From contig CM022671.1 in NCBI GenBank assembly GCA_012295275.1, positions 2,040,832 through 2,104,831 on the forward strand: DNA of 64,000 bases, given 5' to 3'. The DNA comes from Chrysomallon squamiferum (Eukaryota; Mollusca; Gastropoda; Neomphalida; Peltospiridae). Position numbers and translations under genes: made by a program. Positions 1 through 13,100 of the stretch are shown here, in pieces. The notes beneath the pieces were generated by a model that saw nothing but the letters and a program-made list of their open reading frames with translations, was not told the origin of the DNA and did not search any database. The stretch's first letter is position 1. Each line of letters starts with the position of its first letter.

Positions 1-428
1 ACTATATGTATTCTGTGGTATCTACTTACTTATTCTGCCAGCACGTTTTCTTGAAACAAACCACTTTATTACATTCCTTATTAGACACTGTCATTCCGTT
101 CGAATCCTTTAATACTTTACACTATTTTATTTTTTTATAAAATAATCAGAGATAATTGTTAAAAGTTCCAGTCTTCAACAAATTCAGTATTTTATATCTT
201 TCAAACAAAACTAAGACGAAGTCTCGCCGTTCCTCGAAGTAAACCTTTAGGTAGCGTGTTTATCTCTCTGTCAGTCTACAGGGTTCACATTACTAACAAT
301 AGATATATAAATAACTATGAATAGTATGTGTAGGAATGTACTGAGTGCTCCATAGACAGTGACCAAAATGACTTCATTCTGGTAAATATCTCAGTATTTA
401 AAAAAAAAAAGATTTGCTTGTTTAAGCT

Positions 429-494
<66 letters not shown>

Positions 495-975
495 TAATAA
501 TAATATACAAACGGCATGAAATACAGTAAATTCAAAGAGGATAAAATAGATGAAATAACAGATATTTGTAAGTAGTATAATAATGTTAATCCAAATATCT
601 TATCCCCGTACGTATATATCTATATATCTATATATGTCTGTTTAATGTTTAAATACATATCTCTTGACGAAACAGAATAAGAAAACTATTCATCGCTATG
701 GTCTCAGTAACGATCAGTAGCAGTGACGATTGGGCGACCAGATTAACTAACAGTTTTTATCTACTTATGTCGACGGTTAGTTTTTAATATCTCGAACGGT
801 CCAGTTATTTAAGAAGCCAAAGCTGACATTTTACTTGAGTGTATACATGCACAAACAGTCCTGTAACGAAACACCTAACAAAAGGTCCTTTGTGTAAGTT
901 CTGGTTACCGTTACCACGTATAAATAACGTCTGCAGGTGACAGGCTACAAGTATGAATTCCAGTACTTGTATGTA

Positions 976-1010
<35 letters not shown>

Positions 1011-1800
1011 TATTAATGTTATAATAAATATAAAATTTCTAAGAGTTGTAATGAATGTTTCTTTTTTAATTGATTAAGTACATCAGTAGATAAATGAATA
1101 TAAGAATAAAATAAAAATTACATTCATAAAAACTTTCATTTGACAATTTACCTATTTTCAAGACAAAAAAAAAGTAAAGAAAAAGGAAGAAGAAAATGTC
1201 AAATAAAAAAAGTATTTATATGTGTAAATAGCTTGAATAAAAAAAGTGGTTACTATGTATTTGACTTGTGTGTATCAAATATGATAAAAAAATAAATACA
1301 GCAAGAAAGATCAGTTAGAAGAAATAAAATAAGGAAAGAACAACAACAACAAAAAATAATAATAAAAAAAGGATATAAAGGCGATAAAAAAAGAAAGATA
1401 AAAAAAATGAATAAAGAATTTTTAATACTTTACAAGAGTTATTATTAATTTACAAGGCTGACCTGAAGTGACTAATAGTTCTCGACTTGTTCGGTCACAG
1501 AAAAATGCCAATTCAAGCAATGTTTTGGTGAGTTTAGAATTGAAAGTAACAATTACTAATTCATGTTTTCGTCATTATCATAACTTCTGTATTTGCAATC
1601 TTTATAACGCCATTTTAAAATTAATTCTTAATATAAGAATAGTTCAATTCCTTTAATATTATATTTCTTCTATCATTTTTCCTTAAACTATGCTGAATTC
1701 TATGATGATTTTAATGTCTTTTCGAACTTTCCAATATTGTCTTTACTTATTAATTAACAGGTTTATTGATGGTTTATTGTTTTTTGCTAGGTAATTACTG
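1..1800. other. Non-coding duplicated block upstream of a receptor locus lying left of the window
   Basis: No gene is recognised here. Positions 1-340 resemble 41020-41340, which lies about 0.7 kb upstream of exon 1 of gene C, so a further receptor locus probably lies just left of the window. Positions 820-950 recur at 33725-33870 and in more diverged form at 41900-42100. The small open frame at 1468-1656 has no coding features. Confidence 0.6.
430..492. repeat. (AAT)n microsatellite
   Basis: An almost uninterrupted trinucleotide run. The same motif recurs at many places in the window, for example 5590-5650, 29120-29185, 33143-33187 and 45274-45309. Confidence 0.95.
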
Positions 1801-1854
1801 TGACTGTGATTAGAGAGCAAGGCTCCTATGATGCATCTTCCCCTCTCTACCCTT

Positions 1855-2285
1855 GGGGCCATTTATCACCCTGCGAGTTCTTCAAGACTGACTGATCAAA
1901 GTGTGGACTACACACCTCCCTGTCTATGGCTAGATTCATATCAAAGATAACTAACGCATCCTCAGTGAACTCTTTCAATATTTTATGTATTAAAAATAAC
2001 ACTTTTACATATCACTTCTGCTAGCTTGATTTTACGAACATGTAGTTTATTACATTGTTGTTTCATTTGAAATGAAAATGCTGGCTACTTCATTTTGTGT
2101 AAAATATATTAAAACTACATTATTATAAAAAAAAAAAAAAAAAAAAACAACAACAAACAAACAAACAACAACAATATAACAGTCATTCATATTATGTATA
2201 ACACTGGTTGTTCGTCATATTCAAATAATGAAAAAGACGTATATAAATAAGCAAATAACGAAACAATCAGTTTGCACAGAAAAAA

Positions 2286-2365
<80 letters not shown>

Positions 2366-2760
2366 TTCTGAGGCCAGAAGACTATAACATTATACACTGA
2401 GAAAAAATAAACAAAATAAATTAAAACACATAGTATCAAAACTTGTCCATGACAAAACTTTGAAAGGTGATTAAAAAAGGAACTGTGAAAATTAACAAAG
2501 TGTTCTATAATGTAATATGCTTTGTTTATAACTGGTTGTATCTGAGAGTATTTGAAGATAAACTGTGATATCAATACAAAACAAGATATCTTCCTTTTTT
2601 CTGTTTACCTTGGGTTTTCTATCCTTACTTCCATTCTCCTTCTCCTATCTTTCTGTATTTCTTTGTTTCGTTTCGTTTGTAGTTTTTGATATTTAGAGAT
2701 AAAAACATAACTGAAACATAGAAGTACAGATAGACTACGTTTTCCTTCTTCATTCATCTG
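1855..2760 (+). repeat. Left copy of a roughly 0.9-kb duplicated segment flanking the housekeeping pseudogenes
   Basis: The segment matches about 14495-15515 in the same orientation. Shared landmarks include the phrase around 1874-1945 (gagttcttcaagac followed by tgatcaaagtgtgg), the stretch 1958-2130, the ATT run, and the block 2590-2730 that ends in the tagactacgttttcc motif. Small indels separate the copies, and the right copy carries about 130 bp extra near 14580-14710. The two copies bracket the EIF2B1/GTF2H3 pseudogene region. Confidence 0.75.
2286..2364. repeat. (ATT)n microsatellite
   Basis: About 26 trinucleotide copies, inside the duplicated segment. Its counterpart at 14993-15024 is much shorter, so the run changed length after duplication. 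Confidence 0.95.
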
Positions 2761-3226
2761 TCTTTCTTTCCTTTTTCTTTTTCTTTTTCATACCTTCATT
2801 TAGAAAACTTCTTTTCTTTCATTAATTTTATTTATTTTATTTATTTATTTATTTAATCATTAATTATGTTAATGCGTTCTCAAAAAATATAATTGAAAGT
2901 TTAACATTTTTAATTAATATAATTTTTCTTATATATAATTTATCGCACTTTGTTAAATAATGTTAATATACATACATACATACATACGTACATATATACA
3001 TACTTATGTGGTTTTCCAGCGACAATAAATATTTTACTCCAAACGAAATAATTAATAGATTCTCTGGCCTCAATATAAAGACAATCTACACACAATCTTA
3101 ACGTCTTGTGTGCTTTAGCTTATAAGTCTGTTAATTCACTAAAGAAAGATTGTACTTTTTTCTACAGTAAGTTGTATATGTGTAGAAGATATACAAGCAT
3201 ACATACACTAAATGAACAAGATAATT

Positions 3227-3426
3227 NNNNNNNNNNNNNNNNNNNNNNNNNNNNNNNNNNNNNNNNNNNNNNNNNNNNNNNNNNNNNNNNNNNNNNNNNN
3301 NNNNNNNNNNNNNNNNNNNNNNNNNNNNNNNNNNNNNNNNNNNNNNNNNNNNNNNNNNNNNNNNNNNNNNNNNNNNNNNNNNNNNNNNNNNNNNNNNNNN
3401 NNNNNNNNNNNNNNNNNNNNNNNNNN
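3227..3426. other. Assembly gap (200 N)
   Basis: Exactly 200 ambiguous bases. The flanks do not obviously continue one another. The left flank (3028-3226) resembles 17220-17391 and 25450-25645, whereas the right flank starts with an ATT run and does not. The true join between the duplicated block and the housekeeping pseudogene block may therefore lie in or near the gap. Confidence 0.95.
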
Positions 3427-4898
3427 CAACTTTATTATTATTATTATTATTATTATTTTATTATTATTTTTTTTTTTTTTTATCGACATTTGCATACTGA
3501 CTATAATTCGAGACATACAAGAAGTTTATTATATAAAGCAGACGGAATTACTTATTGTTATAAGGACAAATTGTGAAATGTGCGCACTAAAGGAAGATAC
3601 TTATGTTTCTCTTCTGAAGCGGTATTTTAACATTCACTAGTAAAACCACTTACGAATAATATAAATTTCGATTACGGTTCAAGGAGACAAATATGATGTG
3701 TTGTCACGGCATAACAATTAAATAAAAAAATGACATAATTAAAGAGTGTAATTATGTTTTCCTGACAGAGGTAGAATAGAGGTATGAAGAAAAAAAAAAA
3801 AAAAAAAAAAAAAAAAAACAAAAAAAAAAAACATATTCATACGATAAATCATCTCGACTAGTAAAACTAATTCCAGTATTTTCCTGTCAACATCAGAACA
3901 TCATGAGAATATACGTCTTCAAGTCAACGCCAACAATTAAAGTCAGACGATATTTTCAGCATTATTTTCTGAATGCCCATTATTCTAGCTAGATGTAAGA
4001 TCACACTTGATATTAATGAAACTGGGTCAAAGCAACCCAGAAATGAACTCAAGTCCACAGTCAATGTCACTGTTGATTAGTTTTAATTGTCAAAACATTC
4101 TTTCATTCACATGCAAACTAGAGGCAATGCCAAAGGTCTGCTGTGTATACATTAGTTACTTTTTCTCAAACTGCTTCATTTCCATGTTTTGTTCATGCAT
4201 TTCATATTTTCAATTTAAATGGAACTATTGCCTTTTATTTAGCTGAGCAGCAGTCTGTGTTAACTCATTTCTGTGCAAAAAACAAAAAAAAACAAACAAA
4301 CAAAAAACACCCAGAAAGATGAGATTACCAAACTGTAAATAATAAAATAACTGATTTATTCTCAGTGACATTCTCATTGATTTCACATTCAGATTAAAGG
4401 TGTAACTTTATTAATTCATCACTGACAGTTGATGGAGTCATTACTGATATTATGCTTGATACTGGAAAACAGCAATAACATAAACAAAAAATATTTTAGA
4501 AATATTTTGTTGTTTTTGTCAAATAACTGTGTACAGTCCTAGTAATTTAACAAAAATAAGAATTATATATATATATTTTTTTTATTAAATTGTAGCAAAT
4601 AAATAACATTGGTGAAAATGATGCCATTATTGTAAAGCAAATAATTTGAAATATAAGAAGTATTTAGTATTTCACAAATATAATATCAGAATTTTAGCAA
4701 AACAAAAATAAATAAAATACTGAAATGTAGATAAATCAGACAGAGAAACAGACAGATTTAATTAAAATGAACAAAAGGGGGGGGGGGAAATGGGGTAATT
4801 ATAAAAAATTAAACCAAATTAATAAATATCTTTAAAAAAGAAAAAGGGAAATAAATTATTTTAAAATGTGATAAAAATATGAATCTATTTCAAATTAC
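3427..4898. other. Non-coding stretch at the 3-prime side of the EIF2B1 pseudogene
   Basis: It holds an A-rich run (3788-3830) and AT-rich sequence. The last exon expected for EIF2B1, carrying the C-terminal region, should lie here on the minus strand but I could not find it. The plus-strand open frame 4007-4246 has no recognisable domain or splice context. Confidence 0.5.
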
Positions 4899-5589
4899 CT
4901 TAAACTGATTTGGAATATCCTGCTTGTTCAGAGGATAGAGTTGAACAAACTTAAAACTTTCAGCAACTACGTACACTGGTTTATTCATAGCTTTAGCTGA
5001 TATGGCCATTGTGTATGTTCAAATCTGTACAGAAACAATAACAGAAGCATTAAAGTCTACCTCACACGATTTGTCACACTTCTACATGAAAATGTATTTG
5101 TTTGTTGCACAAGTCTGTATTAATAATAAATTATTATGGTAAAATAATAACCTTCCACACACCTGAACTGACATTTTCCTGAAAAGAAAAAAACAATTCC
5201 CCTGCTAATAACACAGTTATTGGATGAAAAGAAAAAACAACAACTCCCCTGGCTATTTTGCAAGAATTTACTCAGATTTGTAACATATTTCTATTTATGT
5301 AAATCTCAGTACTGTTACATCTTCATAAACCTGTTAGTTTATTGATCATCTTTATTACTATTATTATTATTATTATTATTATTATCAATACTTATGTTGG
5401 ACCCAAAATAAATGTTAACTAGATACTTTATTTATAATTCCTCCACTTTCTACTACTCCTTCTTTTTCCATTACATACCTAAATAAGGATAATAAAATTA
5501 TTTGAAGCAAGATTATACAAGATTTTATTTCAAGTAATTGATACAAGAATGCAAAATTAATATATTCAGACAAAAATAATAAACTAAAC

Positions 5590-5649
<60 letters not shown>

Positions 5650-7104
5650 ACTTTAAAACCCTGAATTGATTGAACAGATTACCACTGTGATTATGAAAAA
5701 TTAATATAGCTATGCATACATGGAAAGCCGGTTATACAGAGAGGGTGGACAACATAAAAATGTGGATATTTGTAAAGAAAGGAAATAATGATTATTAGAA
5801 ATAAATCAGTATTTTAATTTTTGAAACCAACTTACCCTACTGCAGAATCCAAAACAACAGCTGAATGTCTGACACCTGAAGAACTATAAATATACCTGCT
5901 ATTTTCATTTAAACTGAACAATAAGTGCCAATTCTTTGGCTGTTGTTTTACCTGTTCTTTTAGGGTTGTTTTCTTTTAAAAGTAAATAAATATAGAGAAA
6001 CAGAAATAAAGAATGAAACCACCCATACACATACAGAAACAAAGAATGAACGACATAGATATAACAACAATATATTTCAGATCCAAATGCAAATATATTT
6101 CTGAATATATTTTTATTTATAATGTGAATAAATTAATCCTTTTAAAATTTATTTTATGTCATGTTTTTTGTTGTTGTTTTTTAACTTTTCTTTGGACATA
6201 ATGACATACATTTTCAGAATGCTGCTTTATTTTATTAATAACAAAAACTGTAACAGTATTAAATAATACAATGATCTGGATATATATGAAATACATTTAG
6301 AATATTATTCTGTGTAACATCAAGGCTGATGTTAACAACCAATATCCAGTGTTTTCTTTAAGCCTAGGTTTCATTATCTATTTTAATAAAAAAGATTGCC
6401 TCTCTTTTTAAAATAGAAAGACAATGTGAATCTTTTTGAGAATGTGCTGAGAAAAAGGTTTTGTACAGTTTTGATAAATATTCTTGAGAATATGTTTTAA
6501 AAAATAAAATAAAATAAAATAATAATACATGAAAAAAGAAAATATTTTAAGTAAGATGACTATAAATTTACTTAACGCTATAAATAAAAGATAATATTAA
6601 ACAGATGAATGTTGGTTTTAATTTTCTTTACCCTGATTTGTCAGGAAGAGATTCTGTGACATAGACTTTAAATCTTTTCTTGGCTTCTGCAGCCTTCTTT
6701 AATATTTGAAGTACAACTCTTCATCGTGAATGTGTTAGTGCCGTCTACAAACAAGATAATTATAATAGAACATTATTAATAATTATAATTATGAAAATGA
6801 CCGTGATAATAATACTTTAAAGAGGTAGTAGTTGTAATAAATCCAGTAATTTACAACAATAATAAAAGTTACCAAGCCACAGAACAAATTCACTACTAAA
6901 TAATTATTAAACTTAACTAAGTGTACTGACCAAAAATCTTAAAGGCCAGTGTAGATAAAAACTGGATAACAACAGACTGATAAAGAGAGATAGTATATGT
7001 TTATATATGTGTGTATATATATGAATATGTGTATGTGTGTGTCTAGAAGGATGCTTGAATAGTTTATAACTAGTTCACTGAGATCATTTACCATTAAATA
7101 AATT

Positions 7105-7290
7105 CATGGACACTATAGTAACTGATTGTCTCTGTATGCAATTAAAAGGAATTTGGATATTAGAACTTTTGAATTTAAGTATGAATTACATTTATATTGA
7201 CATTTAAGGCCTGAATATAATTTATGATTACAAGCAAGGGGGAGATAACTTACTGCTCCATCTGTAATAAATAGATGAGCTAATCTGGCA
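7105..7290 (+). repeat. Segment duplicated at 11050-11300
   Basis: This stretch, intron plus the 3-prime end of one EIF2B1 exon, resembles 11050-11300 in the same direction. Shared landmarks include tttaaatttaagnatg-like sequence, acatttatattgayattta, ctgaatataatttatg and ttacaagcaaggg. The second copy lies in a GTF2H3 intron, so part of the EIF2B1 locus has been copied into its neighbour. The copies are clearly diverged. Confidence 0.65.
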
Positions 7291-8279
7291 ATGTTTTGAT
7301 GGGAAATTGCAACTTTTTGAAGAAATAAATTCCCTCACTGTACCAGAATGTTTTGACATTCTTGAAAATCCTATAAAACAGAAATCACTGTAATTAAATA
7401 AAGAGATCTCTAAAATAACTACAAACTATTATGTGTGTGTGTGTGTGTGTGTGTGTGTGATTATGATATACACTATCTAACAATGAATATTAGACAACTG
7501 TAACAAATGTTATATGGCACAATAAATAAATGTATGTTACTATTAATTTACAGTAAAAAACAAGAAAATTAATAAATCAATTTTATTTTGTCTTCTGTCA
7601 ACAGGACGGAGATAAAACAGAGGAATATTTAAATATTAATGACAAACCTAACACAGATAGCAGATCTCTCATCCAAAATTTGAATGTTTTCTGATTCTCT
7701 GAGACAGTGATTCATTACAATTTATATTATGTTATTTTGGCCTCTGAAATTAAAGTTTCAGACTTGCTCCTTAATGTGTAGATCTTATTGGAAGGCTTGT
7801 TTGATAGAATCAATACTTACTGAATGCTGAAGATTTGCCAGTGTGATAAATCTTAAGAAGAGTTCACATCCAGATGAAATTGATGTGACACTGCTTTCTG
7901 TTTGACTCAGGGTATTTATAGCATCCTTCAGTTGAGCTCTCATCTCAGCTAATGTCTCAGCTGTATAATAAAAATTATAATAAACATAATAATAATAATA
8001 GTAGTTGTTACTGCTTTTTCAAAATCTGGTACAAACTCATATTAATAATATTTAATGAATTTACTTATTAAAATAGCAAACTGAAGGCAAGCACCTTTCT
8101 ATATTGAAAACAATTACCTTTATTTGCTTCAATAAATTTGAGAAGAGTTTTAATGGCAGCAACAGCAGCAGACATGTCTGGGTCATCTTTGATTAACTTG
8201 TCAAAGTAAGTCAAGATATCTGAAACACAGTTTGTCAAGTAAAACATACTGAATTTGTTGCTTGTGCAAATAGGTGAGT

Positions 8280-8370
8280 CATATGTATATTTACAAGTTA
8301 TTCTTTCATCTGGATATTTTCACCTGTTTTAGAAAACATATTAAAAATGAAGTATACCTATATTTGTTCG
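8280..8370 (+). repeat. Short segment duplicated at 10495-10590
   Basis: The stretch with ttacaagttattctttcatc and tggatattttcacc matches 10501-10535, and an aaaatgaagtatayct stretch follows in both. The partner lies in a GTF2H3 intron just before a retained exon. This is either a second local duplication between the two pseudogenes or a short dispersed repeat. Confidence 0.5.
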
Positions 8371-9007
8371 GATTCATGGAAGATATGCACAGGTGAGGTA
8401 GAAATTAACAAAAAAAGTATAATTTTCCAAAAGAAATAGACTAATATAACAACTTTGCCAGTAATCTATGCTAATCTGTCCTCTAATCTAACCCTGATAT
8501 TTTCCTATAAATATATTTTGTACATTCAGTCTGCAAGATATCTATGTCTTAATGATGCTATGTCAGTATGTGTCGCTAAGGAAATTAATAGAGAAACGAA
8601 ATATATTGGAGAATTAGAGCAAAACAGATCTTAGCCTCAAATAAAAAATGGTGAAAATGTTAAAACTGCCAGTTTTTACCATTACAGCTGACAAAAATGA
8701 TATTGTTGATGGATAATCTTGTAAACATATTGCTAATAAAACTGTTTATACGATTTAATTACATTAAACAGAAAAAAGAACCACAGGATGATATTCTGTA
8801 TTATAATACTTGCGGTCAAACTGTGTATACAGCATTGCCATACAGCAGCATTACTGCACACTCCTCAAACAACAAAATGAACAGAAAGTAAAGAACAGAT
8901 GAACAGTGAATATCAGTGTTACTGTTAGGTTTGTTTTGTGTTAAAACATTGAGCATGTTTTATAAAAACATTTCTGTGATTTTATAATTTTACAACTTAC
9001 AAGACAT

Positions 9008-10185
9008 CGTAAATAACAAATAACTATTAAAATATTATATTATTTATAATAATAACTAACCTATTAGTATCAGAGTAACTATAAACTACAGCCCTACGAT
9101 TCTTAATTATTATTTTCTATTTCACTTCTGAAAGTTTTCGTGTTTATAATTTATTTATTTCTTCTTCTTATTATTATTATTATTATTTTGTTTTGTTACA
9201 GTGACATCGAAATAAAATAAAAATGTGTTTAACATGAATGTTATACCTTCCCTATTCATGTTCAACAGTGTTTCAGTTGATCCGAATAAAAGAAAGTTAC
9301 AGATGGTGGTTTCGTCAGGAATCAGGGTGGGAGTTATGTCCCCTATTTAATCATTGTTACGCTGCCCATGTAGATTAAGAAAAGACAAGATGCCAGTTGA
9401 TAGCATTTTGTTCCGTTTCTCTGGCAGAAGTGATTTGGCAGTAAATAAACTAGGCACGAAAAAGATGTTACCGTTACATTTCATTAAGCAGATGTAACTG
9501 TTAATTATGGGCGGTATGCGTCAATATATATTTTTTGTTTCTTTATTTAAGTTTAACAGAAACAGCTTTTTAAAATTACATTTTACAGTTTTGCTTTTAT
9601 GTTTAAGAAAAAACTATTATTAGTAGTATTACTATAATAGAATAATAAAATATAAAAATATATAAATAAGTACTGCTTTTAAAATAGACTTTTATCTGTA
9701 AATTATTTATTGGACATTCTATTCAGGGCCACGTGATCGCTTTCTTAAAAGTAATTATTCAATTTATTGTTATATTTATTTATTTATTTATTTATCTTTT
9801 GTTTTTAAAAATGACGTGTATAATTCATGAGCATAGCTGATTAATAAAAAATCAAATGTGGTTTTGTTTAATAGTGGGTGTTATTAAATATCAAAATGTT
9901 TTTTTTTTCTAGTAAATACTTGTTTGTGCAAAATATTATCATTTTATAGATAAAAATATAAGCAGTCTTTTTGTCATTGTCCTGGACACAAATATGTTTA
10001 TAAAATAAGAAAGAAGGTGAGATGTAACTATCACTGATATTTTAACTTTTGTTTCAGTAAAAGTAGGCATATATATCCCAAAAAACCCACAAAACAACAA
10101 CGCTGTAATCATACACACTGTATTATAATTAATATGTGGACCTACATATATATGTAATATGGTAGCTTTTGTATTGGTTTTGCAG
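9008..10185. other. Region between the divergent EIF2B1 and GTF2H3 pseudogenes
   Basis: In the ancestral arrangement this interval would hold the shared bidirectional promoter and the first coding exon of GTF2H3, which in the human protein carries the motif VDANPIWWG. I could not find that exon. The region is AT-rich with an ATTT run near 9775-9795 and no clear GC-rich promoter-like island. The minus-strand open frame 9939-10217 overlaps a GTF2H3 exon in antisense and is not supported. Confidence 0.5.
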
Positions 10186-13100
10186 ATTAGTCTTTCAAAG
10201 TGCATGGATGCTGTCATGGTATTTGCAAATTCTCACCTTATGCTCAGTCATGAAAATAAACTTGCTGTGATAGCAGCACACACCAATCAGAGGTGAGTTT
10301 ACACTAACAAACAACTAAATAATTTAATATGTGATTAAAGGAACAGATAATTTATTATTGTATATTTTATTTACTTTTTATTTATTATTTTACAATCAGG
10401 CAACTAAATGTTGTAAATATTGTGGTATGTTGTTTTCTGCCTTTGGAATGCAGTCAATGTCTTTGTGATATATCTAATACTCATTAGTAACATCTAATAT
10501 TTACAAGTAATTGTTTCATTTGGATATTTTCACCAACTTTTGTCATCATTAAACATGAAGTATATCTTCGTATTGTTAAAATCATATACTATTTCAGTCA
10601 GTTCTTGTATCGAAAACACACAGTGGACAACACACAGTGGACAAGGCAACAGTCCTGTAGATATGGCCAGTGATGGAAAGTATGAGTTATTTGGTCTGGT
10701 GGATGGCTCCCTTCAGTCAGAAATGAAAAAACTTGTTATTAGCAGTAAGTCTTTATTATTGTTGGATGTGTGGAGTTAACCATTAAGCCCAGAACCATGG
10801 CATATTAATAATTACAATATTTCTATTTTTTATTGTATCACTTTTCAGTTTTTATGGATATTCTTTCACTGTAAAAATTGAGCTGTCAGATAAAACTTAG
10901 GAGAGTACAACTTTGTAATTTGAAAAAGAAAATCAGATAAATTAATACATGAAACCACTTTGTCTTGTTAAATTCATCAACAAATTTAAGAACAGATCAA
11001 ATTAAAACTTAAAATAAATGATGTCTGTGTAATCAGAGAACACTGTATTCTGACTGACTAATTTGATGGAAAATGTTTTCCTTAAAATAAAATTCATGAA
11101 CATTATATTGTACAGTTGTGATTGTGTGTCTTTGTATGCAGTTAAAATGGGTTTTGGGTGTTACAACTTTTAAATTTAAGCATGTATTACATTTATATTG
11201 ATATTTAAAGTCTGAATATAATTTATGGTTACAAGCAAGGGATAGATAATATTCTGCTTTATCTGTATTCAATTGATGAGCAAATCAGGAAATATTTTAT
11301 TTACTTATTTGTATTTATAAATAATTTAGGTTTGGAAAGTGAAATCTTTCCTGATTCTTCTGAATTCTAATTTTAAATATTGTGAATTAAAAAAATGTTA
11401 TTTGTTTCTTGTCACACAACCATGGACAAGTTTTTAGTACAGCTGGTTATCAGACATAAAGAACAGAAGAAAAAATATAGGTGACAACTGACACAATATA
11501 GCAAATTCTGGATTAGTGATGATGTATAATAAAAAAGAAACTTGGAAATTCACAAAATGTGTTTACAGATTAGGTTTCTGTGTTTCCCTAACTGTAGTTT
11601 AAGATATTCACAGAATGGAGAAAAAATGTTCATTTGAACAGACACAGTCTGCAAGGATTTTGGTAAATGAAATAAAAAATTTCACAAGCACATTTATATT
11701 TATATATATATATATATATAAAATATTTATTACACTTACTGTTTCCTGATTTTCATCTGTGTGTGTGTTTGTGTGTTTGTGTTTTTATTTATATCTCACT
11801 GCCAGACTGGAAGAATATTTTGAAATATGTATAATAAAATTTTGTTTTATCGATAATGAAAAAGTTAGCTTTATTTTTAGTAGGGAAAATTTTACATACT
11901 GTTTTTCGGTTCAAGTTGTCTATACTGCATAAAGTAAGTTTAAATATATGTTTCTTTGTTTCTAGGTAATCAAAGGTTCTGAAGACAACAGTACTCTGTG
12001 AACAATATGAACTTTATGAACAATGGTTTTACTGCACAGAAACAGGCAAGAAACAGCTTGTTAATCAGTAGTTCAGCAACTAGAACACAGGACTGAAATA
12101 TAATACACTTTTTCCCATTCTAAACTAACATCACTTGTACTAAACATATTTTTATTAAATAATTTGAATGTAACTGGAAATATAACTCAAGATGTTTTTT
12201 AGGTTATTTTCCCCTGATACTGTTTATGGAGATTTATAGCTCAATATACAACTTGTAGGCCAGAGGGATAAAGATTCATTTAAGGAATCTTCTTTAGCCT
12301 AATTCAGAAGTAAATATATTTTAAAAATTTAAAATATTTTTTTATTTACTATTTATTTTTTTGTTTCAGAATGTTGTTGTTGATGCTTGTGTTCTTGATA
12401 ATGAATCAGGATTGCTTCAGCAGGTCTGTTACAATTTTCCATTTATTTGCAAAAATACATTTTTTAATAACCTTTTCTTCCTCATAAATTGTTTTCTTAA
12501 TTATTTATAAAACAAAAACCTAACAACAGTGTCATCAGTTTAAATTTCAGAATTACACCTGGTAGACTATATTATCTATTTAACAGTGTATATGATAAAT
12601 ATGTAAAAAAGAAAAATAATAATAATGATTTTAAGAATACAGAACTGAAAACTTAATGTTTTTTTTTTTTTAGCCGATTTAGTTTACAAGGTTTGTGACA
12701 TAACAGGAGGTACATATATAGAGATTCCACAAATGGCAGGATTTCTTCAGTACCTCTTGGTAAGTTCTGTACGATGTGATAGTTTTTCTGCTTTGTAACT
12801 GTCTTTTTGTTGTTGTTGTTTTTCCATGTATATGAAGTGTAACTGCTCCTAATAACTAAAAATTAATAATATTTTACCGTCGTCAGTATTGAAAGTCTAT
12901 GTGCAAATACATTTTTCTGCCCACTAATTTTTGATATGTCATGAGTATGCAAAAACTCGTGTTTGACATCAAAGATTATTAATTATTTATAGTTAACAGT
13001 TTAGGTGTTGTTACTCTTGTTTAATTTTCAGTGGATTTTTCTGCCAGATCCCAATATCCGTTCCAAACTGACTTTGTCTCCAAAAGCTCAGGTGGATTAG

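Larger units (their letters stand above)
4899..9007 (-). pseudogene. EIF2B1: EIF2B1 (eIF2B subunit alpha) unprocessed pseudogene
   Basis: The intact gene encodes the alpha subunit of eIF2B, the cytosolic guanine-nucleotide exchange factor for eIF2 in translation initiation. Exons recognised on the minus strand are 9001-9007 (start ATG plus four bases), 8118-8219 (DDPDMSAAVAAIKTLLKFIE), 7821-7960 (SSGCELFLRFITLANL), 7254-7370 (IARLAHLFITDGA), 6632-6744 (KKRFKVYVTESLPDKSG), a decayed exon at about 5836-5951 (SAVVLDSAVG) and 4899-5024 ([20 protein letters not shown]). Most have GT-AG borders and compatible phases. In-frame TGA codons occur in exons 7254-7370, 6632-6744 and 4899-5024. The exon for the region around YIMEKADLVIVGAEG and the C-terminal exon are not found. 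Because introns are kept, this is a DNA-level copy or a decayed original and not a retrocopy. It stands head-to-head with a GTF2H3 pseudogene. Confidence 0.9.

Noticed and set aside
4007-4246. 79-residue plus-strand frame
   Set aside because: No domain, no splice context, and it lies in the 3-prime flank of the EIF2B1 pseudogene.
9939-10217. 92-residue minus-strand frame upstream of the GTF2H3 pseudogene
   Set aside because: It is antisense to a recognised GTF2H3 exon and has no independent support.
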